64,000 nt of DNA from Geomonas subterranea (lineage in GTDB: Bacteria > Desulfobacterota > Desulfuromonadia > Geobacterales > Geobacteraceae): the NCBI RefSeq assembly GCF_019063845.1, contig NZ_CP077683.1, forward strand, positions 4,022,501-4,086,500, given 5' to 3'. The position numbers and the translations under genes are program-made. Every line of letters starts with the position of its first letter. The first letter of the stretch is position 1. This document shows positions 33,745 through 41,510 of the stretch, in pieces. Under the pieces are notes generated by a model that was given only the letters and a program-made list of their open reading frames with translations, made no database searches and was not told the origin of the DNA.

Positions 33745-34194
33745 ATGGAAAAGATGCGGTTGAGCAGCCCGGCCTTTCAGGACAACGGGCGCATTCCCGC
33801 CAGGTACACCTGCGACGGCGACAACATGAACCCTGAACTCAGGTTCGAGAACGTCCCCGACGGCACCAGGTCGCTGGCGCTGGTCATGGAGGACCCGGAC
33901 GCTCCAAACGGGTTGTGGGTGCACTGGATACTCTGGAACATCGGGCCCCGGGTGACCACGCTGGTGGAGCAGGCCGAGCCGCGCGAGGTGGTGATCGGGA
34001 AGAACAGCTGGGGGCACAACCAGTACGGCGGTCCCTGCCCTCCATCCGGCAGCCACCGCTACATCTTCAGGCTCTATGCGCTTGACACCACGCTGGACCT
34101 GGCGGGGACGGCCAGCAAGGGGCAGCTGGACGTGGCCATGCAGGACCATGTCCTGGCGGAGGCGTCCCTTACCGGGATGTACGGCGGGGGGTAG
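33745..34194 (+). CDS. YbhB/YbcL family (PEBP-like) protein
   Basis: A 149-residue phosphatidylethanolamine-binding-fold protein of the bacterial Raf-kinase-inhibitor-like group. Both signature motifs are present: MEDPDAPNGLWVHW and YGGPCPPSGSHRYIF, which line the anion-binding pocket. No export signal, so cytoplasmic. Function in bacteria is poorly known; some members inhibit proteases or kinases. Closely follows the previous gene (49 bases) and ends at a clear terminator. Confidence 0.93.
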   Translation: MEKMRLSSPAFQDNGRIPARYTCDGDNMNPELRFENVPDGTRSLALVMEDPDAPNGLWVHWILWNIGPRVTTLVEQAEPREVVIGKNSWGHNQYGGPCPPSGSHRYIFRLYALDTTLDLAGTASKGQLDVAMQDHVLAEASLTGMYGGG

Positions 34195-34216
34195 CAGGAA
34201 GTAAAGAGAAGATGAG

Positions 34217-34256
34217 GAGGCACCCGGTCGCCGTCGCCAGGCCGGGTGCCTCTTTT
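34217..34256. terminator. Terminator between convergent PEBP and hemerythrin genes
   Basis: GAGGCACCCGG (34217-34227) pairs perfectly with CCGGGTGCCTC (34242-34252), followed by TTTT. It ends the plus-strand operon; the minus strand lacks a U-run. Confidence 0.8.
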
Positions 34257-34259
34257 CGT

Positions 34260-34667
34260 TCAGGGTTCGGGGCGCTCGTTGATGAAGTTGATGAAGGCCC
34301 GGTCGGTGTTCTGGATGTGGCCGACCAGCCAATCCTTGAGGAACACCAGCACGTCGATGGCGACGAACGATTCGCCGGCGTCGGAGCGGTCCTTGAAATT
34401 GTGGATCGACTTGATGAACTTGCGATGGGCGGCGGCATGCGACGGCGCCGACGCATATCCGAGCCCGGCCATCAGCTGTTCCTCGGCCTGGAAATGGTAC
34501 TGGGTGTAATCCAAAAGCTCGCCGACCACTCCCTCCAGCTCGTGGCTGTGGTCGTGCAGCATGAGCGCCCGGTAGCACCGGTTCAGAATCTCGACCAGCT
34601 TGTGGTGGTGTTCGTCTATCTGCGGCAATCCTAGGACCAGCGTATCGTCCCACTCTACCAGTGTCAT
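34260..34667 (-). CDS. Bacteriohemerythrin
   Basis: A 135-residue diiron O2-binding protein. It starts MTLVEWDDTLVLGLPQIDEHH. All iron ligands are visible: His in DEHHHKLVE, His and Glu in YHFQAEEQLM, two His in HAAAHRKF, and His/Asp in GHIQNTD. Length is that of a single-domain bacteriohemerythrin. ATG 34667 is preferred (GGAGT upstream) over TTG 34685. It may store or deliver oxygen or protect anaerobic enzymes; Geobacteraceae carry several. Confidence 0.94.
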   Translation of the reverse strand: MTLVEWDDTLVLGLPQIDEHHHKLVEILNRCYRALMLHDHSHELEGVVGELLDYTQYHFQAEEQLMAGLGYASAPSHAAAHRKFIKSIHNFKDRSDAGESFVAIDVLVFLKDWLVGHIQNTDRAFINFINERPEP

Positions 34668-34754
34668 TGGTGACTCCGACTGCAACTGACAAAAATAACC
34701 TGCCCGGTCTATTAATCGGAAAGAACGGGCAAAACTGCAACTAATTTGTTGAGA

Positions 34755-35123
34755 CTACTTGAATGCGATCACTTCCAGCCTGCCGTAATCGCCGCGCTGT
34801 GCCTTAAGGGCGCGCCGTTCGAACTCGATTTCCTTTCTTTTGCACGTTACCTCCTCCTCTTCGGCCGCGGTTCCGCGGGACAGCGTCTGCCGCAGCACCA
34901 TCCCCCCCACCACCAGGGAGGCGAGGGCGTACCTCCGCTTGTAGATAAGGCCCAGCGCGCCGCCGATCAGCAGCGCAGCCGGAGGGGCGAGCAGGAACTC
35001 CAGGGCCGACTGCAGCCCCAGTTTCAGGTTCAGCTCCCTGACCTGCGGGTCCAGGTTGCCCCGCTGATCCTCCCGGTAGTTGAGGGGGAGATCCTCCAGC
35101 CCTGCCAGTTTGTCGCTGTTCAT
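34755..35123 (-). CDS. Hypothetical membrane-associated protein
   Basis: A 122-residue protein. Residues 1-35 are polar (MNSDKLAGLEDLPLNYRED); residues about 40-75 form two short hydrophobic helices (FLLAPPAALLIGGALGLIY and ALASLVVGGMVL); the charged C-terminus should face the cytoplasm. AAAGGAGCG precedes ATG 35123. No family recognised. Divergent from the FemAB-like gene. Confidence 0.65.
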   Translation of the reverse strand: MNSDKLAGLEDLPLNYREDQRGNLDPQVRELNLKLGLQSALEFLLAPPAALLIGGALGLIYKRRYALASLVVGGMVLRQTLSRGTAAEEEEVTCKRKEIEFERRALKAQRGDYGRLEVIAFK

Positions 35124-35339
35124 GGGTTCGCTCCTTTTGCCGGGGATGACGACGCAGCTTATCTTAACAGCGCCGCGCCGTTCCTCAATATCGGAGGGTA
35201 TTTTTTGGTTCCGGGGCATTCTCTGAAGGACCTCGATCTTTCGGCGGGTCCGCGGCAGGGGGCGTGCGTCTTGACTTCGCGACTGCGGCGGATAAAGTGT
35301 GGATTTGTTAATTTATCGTGCGCGAGCAGGGGAACCGTC

Positions 35340-36446
35340 ATGGCTGTCAACGTCAGCAGGGAATTGGGCGAGGGGGACCTCGGCAACGGTGTCGGCATCA
35401 TCGATCCGCTGCGCAACCACCGCTGGGACCGTTTCGTCCAGCAGCACCCCTACGGTTGGATCACCCACCTGTCGGGATGGAAGCGGGTGCTGGACCACGC
35501 CTTCCCCCACATGACCGGTTACTATCTTGCCCTCAAGGACTCCGCCGGAGGGTTCCGGGGGGCGCTGCCAGTGTACGCCGTGGAGAGTTGGCTCACGGGG
35601 CGGCGGCTGGTGAGCATCCCCTTTGCCACCCTTTGCGATCCGCTGGTGACGGATGCGGCGGACATGGAGCTCCTCAGCGAAGCGGTTCTGCGCCTGGCCC
35701 AGAGACTCGGGATCTCCCGCGTCGAGATCAGGACAGCCGCCGCCGCACACCTTTTGAACCGCGACAGGTTCCACGCGGATTGTGTCCGAAAGCATCACTT
35801 CCTGCCGCTTTGCCCCGACCCGGAACTGGTCAGGCAGCGCTTTCACCGCAGCTGCGTGCGGCAGCGCATCGCCCGGGCGGAGAGGAGTGACCTTCACCTC
35901 ATCAGGGGCAAGCGCGAGTCCGACGTCATGGAGTTTTACCTGCTGCATTGCGGCACCAGGAAGAGAAAGGGATTGCCCCCTCACCCCTACCTCCTGGTGA
36001 AGGCGCTTTGGCAGACCTTCGCGCAGCAGGGGCTGGTGGAACTGCTGCTGTGCCGCAAGGGGGAAGAAACGGTGGCGGGGCTCCTCCTGTTCAAGTACAA
36101 AGGGCGCGTCTCCATCGAGTACTCCGCCGTCAACGCCCTGCATAACGATTCCAGCCCGGTGCATTTCCTGTTCTGGAACGCGATCAAGGAGGCCTGCCTC
36201 ACGGGCTACCGCGTGCTCGACTTCGGCCAGACATCGGTGCGGAACACGAGCCTGATGGAGTTCAAGTCCCACTGGGGCGCCGAGGTCTCGGACCTCCCCC
36301 ATTTCATATACCCCAACGACCCCGCGAATTCCTGCGCGGCCGGCGAAGAGTCCATGGCCGAGAAGCTGCTGCACTTCGTCTGCAACAAGGCCCCGGACAC
36401 GGCGCTCAGTTACCTGGGGGATTTCTGCTACCGGCACCTTGGATAG
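35340..36446 (+). CDS. FemAB/GNAT-like acyltransferase (BioF2-like, PF13480 type)
   Basis: A 368-residue cytoplasmic protein with a double GNAT layout. The first half contains HPYGWITHLSGWKRVL and GGFRGALPVYAVES; the second half has LCRKGEETVAGLLLFKYKG, VHFLFWNAIKEA and YRVLDFGQTS, then a C-terminal FKSHWGAEV, as in FemAB-related proteins of exopolysaccharide and PEP-CTERM systems. Such enzymes transfer amino-acyl or acyl groups to glycan or lipid-linked intermediates. AGGGGAACC precedes ATG 35340; the longer frame upstream overlaps the minus-strand gene and is not used. Confidence 0.82.
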   Translation: MAVNVSRELGEGDLGNGVGIIDPLRNHRWDRFVQQHPYGWITHLSGWKRVLDHAFPHMTGYYLALKDSAGGFRGALPVYAVESWLTGRRLVSIPFATLCDPLVTDAADMELLSEAVLRLAQRLGISRVEIRTAAAAHLLNRDRFHADCVRKHHFLPLCPDPELVRQRFHRSCVRQRIARAERSDLHLIRGKRESDVMEFYLLHCGTRKRKGLPPHPYLLVKALWQTFAQQGLVELLLCRKGEETVAGLLLFKYKGRVSIEYSAVNALHNDSSPVHFLFWNAIKEACLTGYRVLDFGQTSVRNTSLMEFKSHWGAEVSDLPHFIYPNDPANSCAAGEESMAEKLLHFVCNKAPDTALSYLGDFCYRHLG

Positions 36447-36566
36447 CACGGTTGGTTTTGAAGTTTTCTCTGCTACCCTATTACGGGCCGGGTTGGAAAC
36501 GTCCAATGACCCGTGAGCGTCACAGCGGTACAAGACCATCCCTGACCAGGATGGAAGGAGGAAGAC

Positions 36567-36878
36567 ATGGCCGAGGCAAGAAGGATTCAGATTCAGGAGG
36601 CGCGCAGGAAGGTGCAGGCGGGGGAGTCGCTCTTCGTCTGCGCCTACGACAGCGAGGAGATGTGCGGCGGCATCCGGCTGGAGAAGGCCTGGACGATGGG
36701 AGAATTCAACGCCAGGCTTCCCGAGGTGAAGAAGGACCAAGAGATCATCTTCTACTGCAACTGACCGCAGGAACATACGTCTGCCGGTCGGGCAGCTGAA
36801 TTCGCAGAGAAGGGATTCACCAAGGTCTGGGCGCTGCAGGGCGGGGTGAACGCCTGGAAGGAGGCGGGGTACAAGTAA
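36567..36878 (+). CDS. Rhodanese-like selenoprotein (UGA read as selenocysteine)
   Basis: A 103-residue single rhodanese domain if the TGA at 36762-36764 is read as Sec. Up to the TGA: MAEARRIQIQEARRKVQ ... EIIFYCN. After it the same frame gives PQEHTSAGRAAEFAEKGF and LQGGVNAWKEAGYK, then TAA: precisely the missing half of a rhodanese fold (final helix and GG-x-W motif). Sec66 lies two residues after the cysteine at the rhodanese active-site position, giving a C-x-U redox motif. A SECIS-like hairpin follows at the right distance. AAGGAGGAAG precedes ATG. Likely role: sulfur or selenium transfer, or a redox reaction. Confidence 0.85.
36781..36795 (+). promoter_or_regulatory. Candidate bacterial SECIS hairpin
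   Basis: CUGCC and GGCAG form a 5-bp stem with apical loop GGUCG, starting 21 bases after the UGA. A loop opening with G and containing GGUC is what SelB reads in E. coli fdhF (loop AGGUCU), and the UGA-to-loop distance is in the usual range. An alternative longer fold pairs 36761-36770 with 36781-36791. Confidence 0.68.
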
Positions 36879-36900
36879 GAGGGGGCGTATAGAGTGGAAA

Positions 36901-36935
36901 GGGCCCTCCGGCGGTTGCCGGAGGGCCCTTTTTTT
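36901..36935. terminator. Strong terminator between convergent genes
   Basis: GGGCCCTCCGGC and GCCGGAGGGCCC form a perfect 12-bp stem around GGTT, followed by seven T. It ends the selenoprotein transcript. Confidence 0.9.
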
Positions 36936-38568
36936 ATTCGGTCTCGGTCGTTTCCGATGGCTCCTTCTTGTCGGGCGCTTCGCCCAGGAAGGTGGCAATG
37001 CCGTCCCGGGTCCACATCACCGCCTGCTTGCTCCGGAAGGGCTGCAGGAAGTAGTAATCCTTGGGGTTTACCGGTACCGTGTCCTTCTCGTAGGTGATCA
37101 GCGCGATCTTGTCGTGGGTAGCAGCGTAGGCCCGGATCTGGTCCCTGCTGGGGAGTTCGACCAGGGGTTGGCTGAGCCTCCCCATGAAATGGAACTGGCC
37201 GTGGTACTTGCCGGCGTGCAGGACCTGGTACCCCTCGGCCTGTTTCTGCCGGACCGCCGCCGCGATCGGGTGCAGGTCGTAGCGCTGGAACATGGTGTCG
37301 CCCCCGACTATCACCAGGGTGCAGCAGGCCAGGGAGGAAACGGCGACCTGGTTGATCAGGGCCTGCATGGTGCGCGGGCGCAGCATGAAGAGCACCCCCC
37401 CCACGACGATGAGCCCGGCTGCCGCGATCCTGATCTCCGTGAGGTCGAAGTGCTTCAAAAGCGTGCCGTGCTTGATGAGCGACGCGGTGATCATGCCGGC
37501 GCCGAGGAAGAGGTAGAGGCCGGCGATGGGAAGCCGGAAGCGGGAGACATCCCCCTCTTCCTGAGCGGCGCTTTTGGCCATGAGGAGGCTGAAGGTCGGC
37601 AGCACCGGGATCAGGTAGTGGACCTGCTTGCCGCTTAAAAGCGAGAAGATCACGAGGCTCCCCGCGCCCCAGATCAGCACCATCCTGAACCCGGAGTCGC
37701 CGGAGAGGCGCTTCCAGGCCCGCCACGCCGGCGGGAACAGGGTCCAGGGCATCAAAAGGGTAGGGATCCAGGGGAGGTACCACCAGAGGGGGCGCTTGTG
37801 CGCGAAGGAGTTCGCCATGCGGTCCACGGTCTGCCCCCACAGGATGGCGCGCCGGTAGGTTTCGCCGCCGGTGAGCGCGGCGGGGACCAGCCAGAAGAGC
37901 ACCACGCCGATGCCGATCAGGAGCGAGAGCCCGAGCCAGGCGTACCACTTCCGGGAAAAGCGCTCCCTGGGGACCCACAGGAAGCCGAGCAGGGCCGCCG
38001 GGAGGACGTAGACCAGCACCACCGGCCCCTTGGTGAGGATGCCGCCGCCGATGGCGAGGCCGAGTTGCAGGTAGCAGGCGAAGCGGTGCTCCCGCGCCGC
38101 CGAGATCACCGCCAGCGCGGCGAGGAGCACCCAGAAGGCCAGGATCACGTCGAACATGATGACCGAGGACCAGAGCAGGTAGGAGAGCATGGAGGCGAGG
38201 ATGACTGCCGCGTAGCGCGCCACCTGCCGGTCGTCCCACAGCTTGAGGGCGATGCGGTACACCAGGGTGAGGTTCAACAGGCTGAAGATGAGCGGGATGA
38301 AGCGCAGCGTCCCCTCGTTGACGCCCAACAGGAGCCAGTCCAGGTTGACCAGCCAGAAGAGCAGGGGGGGCTTGTGCGAGTAGGGGAGCCCGTTTTGCAG
38401 CGGCACGATGAAGGAGTGGTTGTTCCACATCTCCCACGCCACGCCGAGATAGCGGGTCTCGTCCACCGGGAAGTACGGAAGGAGCAGTGCGAGCACGATC
38501 CCTGGGATGATCAGGATCGCGAAGGGAAGGCGCAGCTCTTTAATCAGCAGCCGGATCGCTTGCGGCAT
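36934..38568 (-). CDS. Family 39 (ArnT/PMT-like) polyprenyl-phosphate sugar transferase
   Basis: A 544-residue inner-membrane glycosyltransferase with about 12 helices and a C-terminal periplasmic domain (LLVEL-type region, residues about 430-544). The first periplasmic loop has FPVDETRYLGVAWEMW, the Asp-Glu motif that is catalytic in ArnT and related enzymes, and SHKPPLLFWL nearby. It uses a sugar carried on undecaprenyl phosphate, made by the GT2 enzyme of the same operon, to decorate lipid A or another surface acceptor. Its start overlaps the LABN gene by 29 bases. The sugar is not known. Confidence 0.88.
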   Translation of the reverse strand: MPQAIRLLIKELRLPFAILIIPGIVLALLLPYFPVDETRYLGVAWEMWNNHSFIVPLQNGLPYSHKPPLLFWLVNLDWLLLGVNEGTLRFIPLIFSLLNLTLVYRIALKLWDDRQVARYAAVILASMLSYLLWSSVIMFDVILAFWVLLAALAVISAAREHRFACYLQLGLAIGGGILTKGPVVLVYVLPAALLGFLWVPRERFSRKWYAWLGLSLLIGIGVVLFWLVPAALTGGETYRRAILWGQTVDRMANSFAHKRPLWWYLPWIPTLLMPWTLFPPAWRAWKRLSGDSGFRMVLIWGAGSLVIFSLLSGKQVHYLIPVLPTFSLLMAKSAAQEEGDVSRFRLPIAGLYLFLGAGMITASLIKHGTLLKHFDLTEIRIAAAGLIVVGGVLFMLRPRTMQALINQVAVSSLACCTLVIVGGDTMFQRYDLHPIAAAVRQKQAEGYQVLHAGKYHGQFHFMGRLSQPLVELPSRDQIRAYAATHDKIALITYEKDTVPVNPKDYYFLQPFRSKQAVMWTRDGIATFLGEAPDKKEPSETTETE

Positions 38569-38833
38569 CTTTCTTTTCCTTGTGGATGAAGAACAGGTTC
38601 CTCAGGTAGACGGTGGTGCCGAACGCCTGTCCCAGGATGAAGACCGGGTCCTTGCGGTACAGGGAGTAGACCAGCAGGATCAGCGATCCGAAGATGCTGA
38701 AGTACCAGAACGATTCGGGGATGACGCTCTTTCTCTTTTTCTCGGTGGCGATCCATTGCACCACGAAGCGCATGGTGAAGAAGAACTGCCCGGCCAAGCC
38801 GATGGCCACCCAGGCCTTTTCCGTTAATACCAT
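38540..38833 (-). CDS. Lipid A biosynthesis N-terminal (LABN) domain protein
   Basis: A 97-residue membrane protein with three helices. GLAGQFFFTMRFVVQWIATEK and SVIPESFWYFSIFGSLILL match the short LABN domain found free-standing next to sugar transferases; it ends in a lysine-rich cytoplasmic tail. It follows the GT2 gene with no gap and overlaps the GT39 gene, so the three are one operon. Probably helps present or flip the lipid-linked sugar. Confidence 0.87.
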   Translation of the reverse strand: MVLTEKAWVAIGLAGQFFFTMRFVVQWIATEKKRKSVIPESFWYFSIFGSLILLVYSLYRKDPVFILGQAFGTTVYLRNLFFIHKEKKDAASDPAAD

Positions 38834-39547
38834 CTAGTCGCACCTCGTGATCTTTACGTTCTTCGCGCGCATGCGCAGCCAGCAGACTCCGAAAATGTCG
38901 ACGATGCCGACCCAGAGGCGGTTCAGTGTGCCGTATTTGGAGACCCCGGCGGTGCGGGGGCGGTGGTGCACCTCGACGGAAATGACATCGCCACCCTTCA
39001 TCTTGATCAGCGCGGGGAGGAAACGGTGCATGTGGTCGAAGAAGGGGAGCTCCAGAAACGCGGAACGGTAGAAGACCTTGAGGCCGCAGCCGGTGTCCGG
39101 GGTCTCGTCGCGCAGGAAGGAGCGGCGGTACGCGTTGGCGAGCTTGGAGGAGATGATGCGCCAGGGAGGATCGTCCCTCTTCTTGCGGTACCCCGCCACC
39201 ATCTTCAGGTTGGGGTTGTCGCTTTTGAGGATCGCTTCCACCATCTTCGGGACATCGGCGGGATTGTTCTGGCCGTCGCCGTCCATGGTGGCGATGATGG
39301 TGCCGGTGGCTTGCCTGATGCCGGTGGCCACGGCGGCGCTCTGCCCGTAGGCGCGGTCGTGCTGCACCACCTTGAGGGACGGGACGGAGCCTTTTAACGC
39401 TAGCAGTCTGGCATGGGTGTCGTCGGTACTGCCGTCGTCAACCACGACTATTTCGCAGGCAAGCCCGGTGGCGACGATTTCCTGTACCAGGGAGCCTATG
39501 TTGTCCGCCTCGTTGTGGGCAGGTATCACGACTGAGATAGTGTTCAT
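38834..39547 (-). CDS. Family 2 glycosyltransferase, polyprenyl-phosphate sugar synthase type
   Basis: A 237-residue GT-A enzyme: MNTISVVIPAHNEADNI, nucleotide-site VVVDDGSTDDT and metal-binding MDGDGQNNPADV, as in dolichol-phosphate-mannose synthase-like and ArnC-like enzymes. The C-terminus lacks the paired membrane helices of GtrB, so it is probably peripheral. First gene of the operon that makes and transfers a lipid-linked sugar. ATG 39547 fits the conserved start; the longer upstream frame reads as junk. Confidence 0.9.
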   Translation of the reverse strand: MNTISVVIPAHNEADNIGSLVQEIVATGLACEIVVVDDGSTDDTHARLLALKGSVPSLKVVQHDRAYGQSAAVATGIRQATGTIIATMDGDGQNNPADVPKMVEAILKSDNPNLKMVAGYRKKRDDPPWRIISSKLANAYRRSFLRDETPDTGCGLKVFYRSAFLELPFFDHMHRFLPALIKMKGGDVISVEVHHRPRTAGVSKYGTLNRLWVGIVDIFGVCWLRMRAKNVKITRCD

Positions 39548-39647
39548 AAAATTCTCTGTTTTTTCAAGTGGATGCTGCAGTAAGTGGCATAAATGGACAA
39601 TTCGGCAAGATAACACAACCTTGCTGGTGAATCATAGCTTTTTTTGA

Positions 39648-39663
39648 ATGACAAAACTGTCAT
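39648..39663. promoter_or_regulatory. Inverted repeat between the GT2 and citC genes
   Basis: ATGACA-AAAC-TGTCAT is a perfect 6-bp dyad 109 bases before the citC start, in the shared divergent region. It could be the operator of a citrate-responsive or GntR-type regulator. No two-component citrate sensor (CitAB) is in the window. Confidence 0.5.
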
Positions 39664-39771
39664 CTTTCGCGGCTGTAGCGGGTTTTCGCCGCTATCTCAA
39701 GGACCAAGTAGCCATGGGAAAATTCGGTATACGCGGTTACGTTTACAACTGTTTAGTGTTAGTCTTTGCGA

Positions 39772-40773
39772 ATGGTTACTTCACTGCTCTCCACCGATGA
39801 TCTCAGACAGGCCCGGGTGCTGCTGGAAGCAAGCGGCCTGCAGTTCGAGACACCATACGATGACCTGGTCGGTATCTTCGAAGCCGGGCGCATGGTCGCG
39901 GTCGGCGCCAGGCAGGGGCGCATCCTGAAGATGCTGGCGGTGGCGACCTCGCACCAGGGGGGGACCCTTTTGGATGAGGTGGTAACCGAACTGGTCGGGC
40001 GCGGCTATCAGGAGGGGGTGGACTCCTTCTTCGTGTTCACCTCGCCCGCCCTGGCGCCCAACTTCGAGGCGCTCAACTTCAACCTCCTGGCGGCGTCCGG
40101 CAAGACCGCGCTCCTCGAATACGGCGACGGCCTGAAGCGCTACCTCGCCCGCTACACCCGCCAGATCCACCCCGGCAACAACGGCGCCATCGTGGCCAAC
40201 TGCAACCCGTTCACCCTGGGGCACCGCTACCTGGTCGAACAGGCCGCGGCAGCAGTGGATCAGCTCTTCCTCTTCGTGGTGCGCGAGGAGCGCTCACTCT
40301 TTCCATTCGGCGCCCGCATGCGCATGGTGCAGGACGGCACCGCCGACCTGGCCAACGTCACCGTGGTGGACACCTCGTGGTACGCCGTCTCCAGCATCAC
40401 CTTTCCCACCTACTTCCTGAAAGATGGAGACCCGGGAGGCGCCATACAGATGGAACTCGACCTGCTGCTCTTCGCGCAACGGATCGCGCCGCATTTCCAG
40501 GTGAGGACCCGCTTCGTGGGGAACGAGCCTTTGTGCGGCACCACCGCCGCCTATAATGAGGCCATGCACCGGATACTCCCTCCCCTTGGGGTCGAGGTGC
40601 GGGAGATAGAGAGAAAGAACGCGGACCAGCAACCGATCTCGGCCTCGCGGGTGCGGGACATGCTCCTGCGCGGAGAACTGGAGGGGATCGCGGAACTGGT
40701 GCCGCTCAGCACCCTGGACTTCCTCCTTTCCAGCGAGGGGATCAAGATCTGGGTCAAGGGAGAGACGAAATGA
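39772..40773 (+). CDS. citC: [Citrate (pro-3S)-lyase] ligase
   Basis: A 333-residue enzyme that acetylates the prosthetic group of the citrate lyase acyl carrier protein using acetate and ATP, switching the lyase on. The N-terminal 110 residues are GNAT-like (VTELVGRGYQEGVDSFFVFT); the C-terminal part is a nucleotidyltransferase with NPFTLGHRYL and the ISASRVRDML motif. ATG 39772 is used; a TTG at 39766 is in frame. Ribosome site is weak. First gene of a seven-gene operon with overlaps throughout. Confidence 0.93.
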   Translation: MVTSLLSTDDLRQARVLLEASGLQFETPYDDLVGIFEAGRMVAVGARQGRILKMLAVATSHQGGTLLDEVVTELVGRGYQEGVDSFFVFTSPALAPNFEALNFNLLAASGKTALLEYGDGLKRYLARYTRQIHPGNNGAIVANCNPFTLGHRYLVEQAAAAVDQLFLFVVREERSLFPFGARMRMVQDGTADLANVTVVDTSWYAVSSITFPTYFLKDGDPGGAIQMELDLLLFAQRIAPHFQVRTRFVGNEPLCGTTAAYNEAMHRILPPLGVEVREIERKNADQQPISASRVRDMLLRGELEGIAELVPLSTLDFLLSSEGIKIWVKGETK

Positions 40774-41033
40774 AGATCGTGAAAAAGGCGCAGGCCGGGA
40801 CCATGCAGTCCAGCGACCTGATGGTGTTCCTGGAGCCGGCCGACACGCTGAAGGTCACCATCGAGTCGACGGTCCTGAAGCAGTTCGGAGAGCTGATCCG
40901 GGCCAAGGTGGACGAGGTGCTGCAAAAACACGGCGTCGAGGCGGCGGAGGTACGCATCACCGACCGCGGCGCCCTGGACTACGCCATCGAGGCGCGCCTG
41001 GAGACGGCGATCATGCGGGCGACGGAGGGGTAA
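40770..41033 (+). CDS. citD: Citrate lyase acyl carrier protein (gamma subunit)
   Basis: An 87-residue carrier protein beginning MKIVKKAQAGTMQSSDLM. Ser14 is at the position that carries the phosphoribosyl-dephospho-CoA arm in Klebsiella CitD. The second half (FGELIRAKVDEVLQKHGVEAAEV, ALDYAIEARLETA) matches the family. It overlaps citC by 4 bases (ATGA) and is followed directly by the PPC gene. Confidence 0.94.
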   Translation: MKIVKKAQAGTMQSSDLMVFLEPADTLKVTIESTVLKQFGELIRAKVDEVLQKHGVEAAEVRITDRGALDYAIEARLETAIMRATEG

Positions 41034-41510
41034 ATGGAAGGTCTCTGGTACAAGGAGTGCAGCAACGGCAGGCGCTTCATCATCAAGATCACCCCGGGTG
41101 AGAGCCTCACCACCCGGCTCTTGCAGTTCGCGCACCTGACCGACGTGCGCTACGCCATGATCGTGTCGGCCCTGGGGAGCGTGAAAAACGTGCGCCTCAG
41201 GGGGATCAAGACCGGCGCCAGGCTTCCCATCACCACGCCGCGGGTCACCATCCACGACATCGAGGGGCCGTGCGAGCTTTTGGGGCTGCAGGGGAACATC
41301 GTCCCGGGCGAGGACGACCTTTTGGACTGCCACTTCCACATCATCATGTCCAAGTCCTCGGGCGAGGTGGTGGGTGGCCATCTCTACGAGGCCGAGGTGT
41401 TCGCCACCTGCGAGATCGTCCTCACCGAGCTCGACGTCTCCGGGGTGGAGCGCCACGTTTCCAAGGTGGGAGGGATCCCCACCATCTACATCGACGAGGA
41501 GGCGCCCTGA
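41034..41510 (+). CDS. PPC (DUF296) domain DNA-binding-like protein inside the citrate lyase operon
   Basis: A 158-residue protein equal to one PPC/DUF296 domain: FIIKITPGESLTTRLLQFA, a buried VSALGSVKNVRL strand, and the metal-type motif CHFHIIMSKSSGEVVGGHL. PPC domains form trimers; in plants they accompany AT-hooks, in bacteria they occur alone and their role is unclear. Its stop codon overlaps the citE start, and it begins at the base after citD ends, so it is a full member of the operon. It could sense a metabolite of the pathway or act as an accessory enzyme. Confidence 0.88.
   Translation: MEGLWYKECSNGRRFIIKITPGESLTTRLLQFAHLTDVRYAMIVSALGSVKNVRLRGIKTGARLPITTPRVTIHDIEGPCELLGLQGNIVPGEDDLLDCHFHIIMSKSSGEVVGGHLYEAEVFATCEIVLTELDVSGVERHVSKVGGIPTIYIDEEAP

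Noticed and set aside
36567-36764. A 65-residue protein ending at the UGA
   Set aside because: It would be half a rhodanese domain; the second half follows in frame with the GG-x-W motif and a SECIS-like hairpin.
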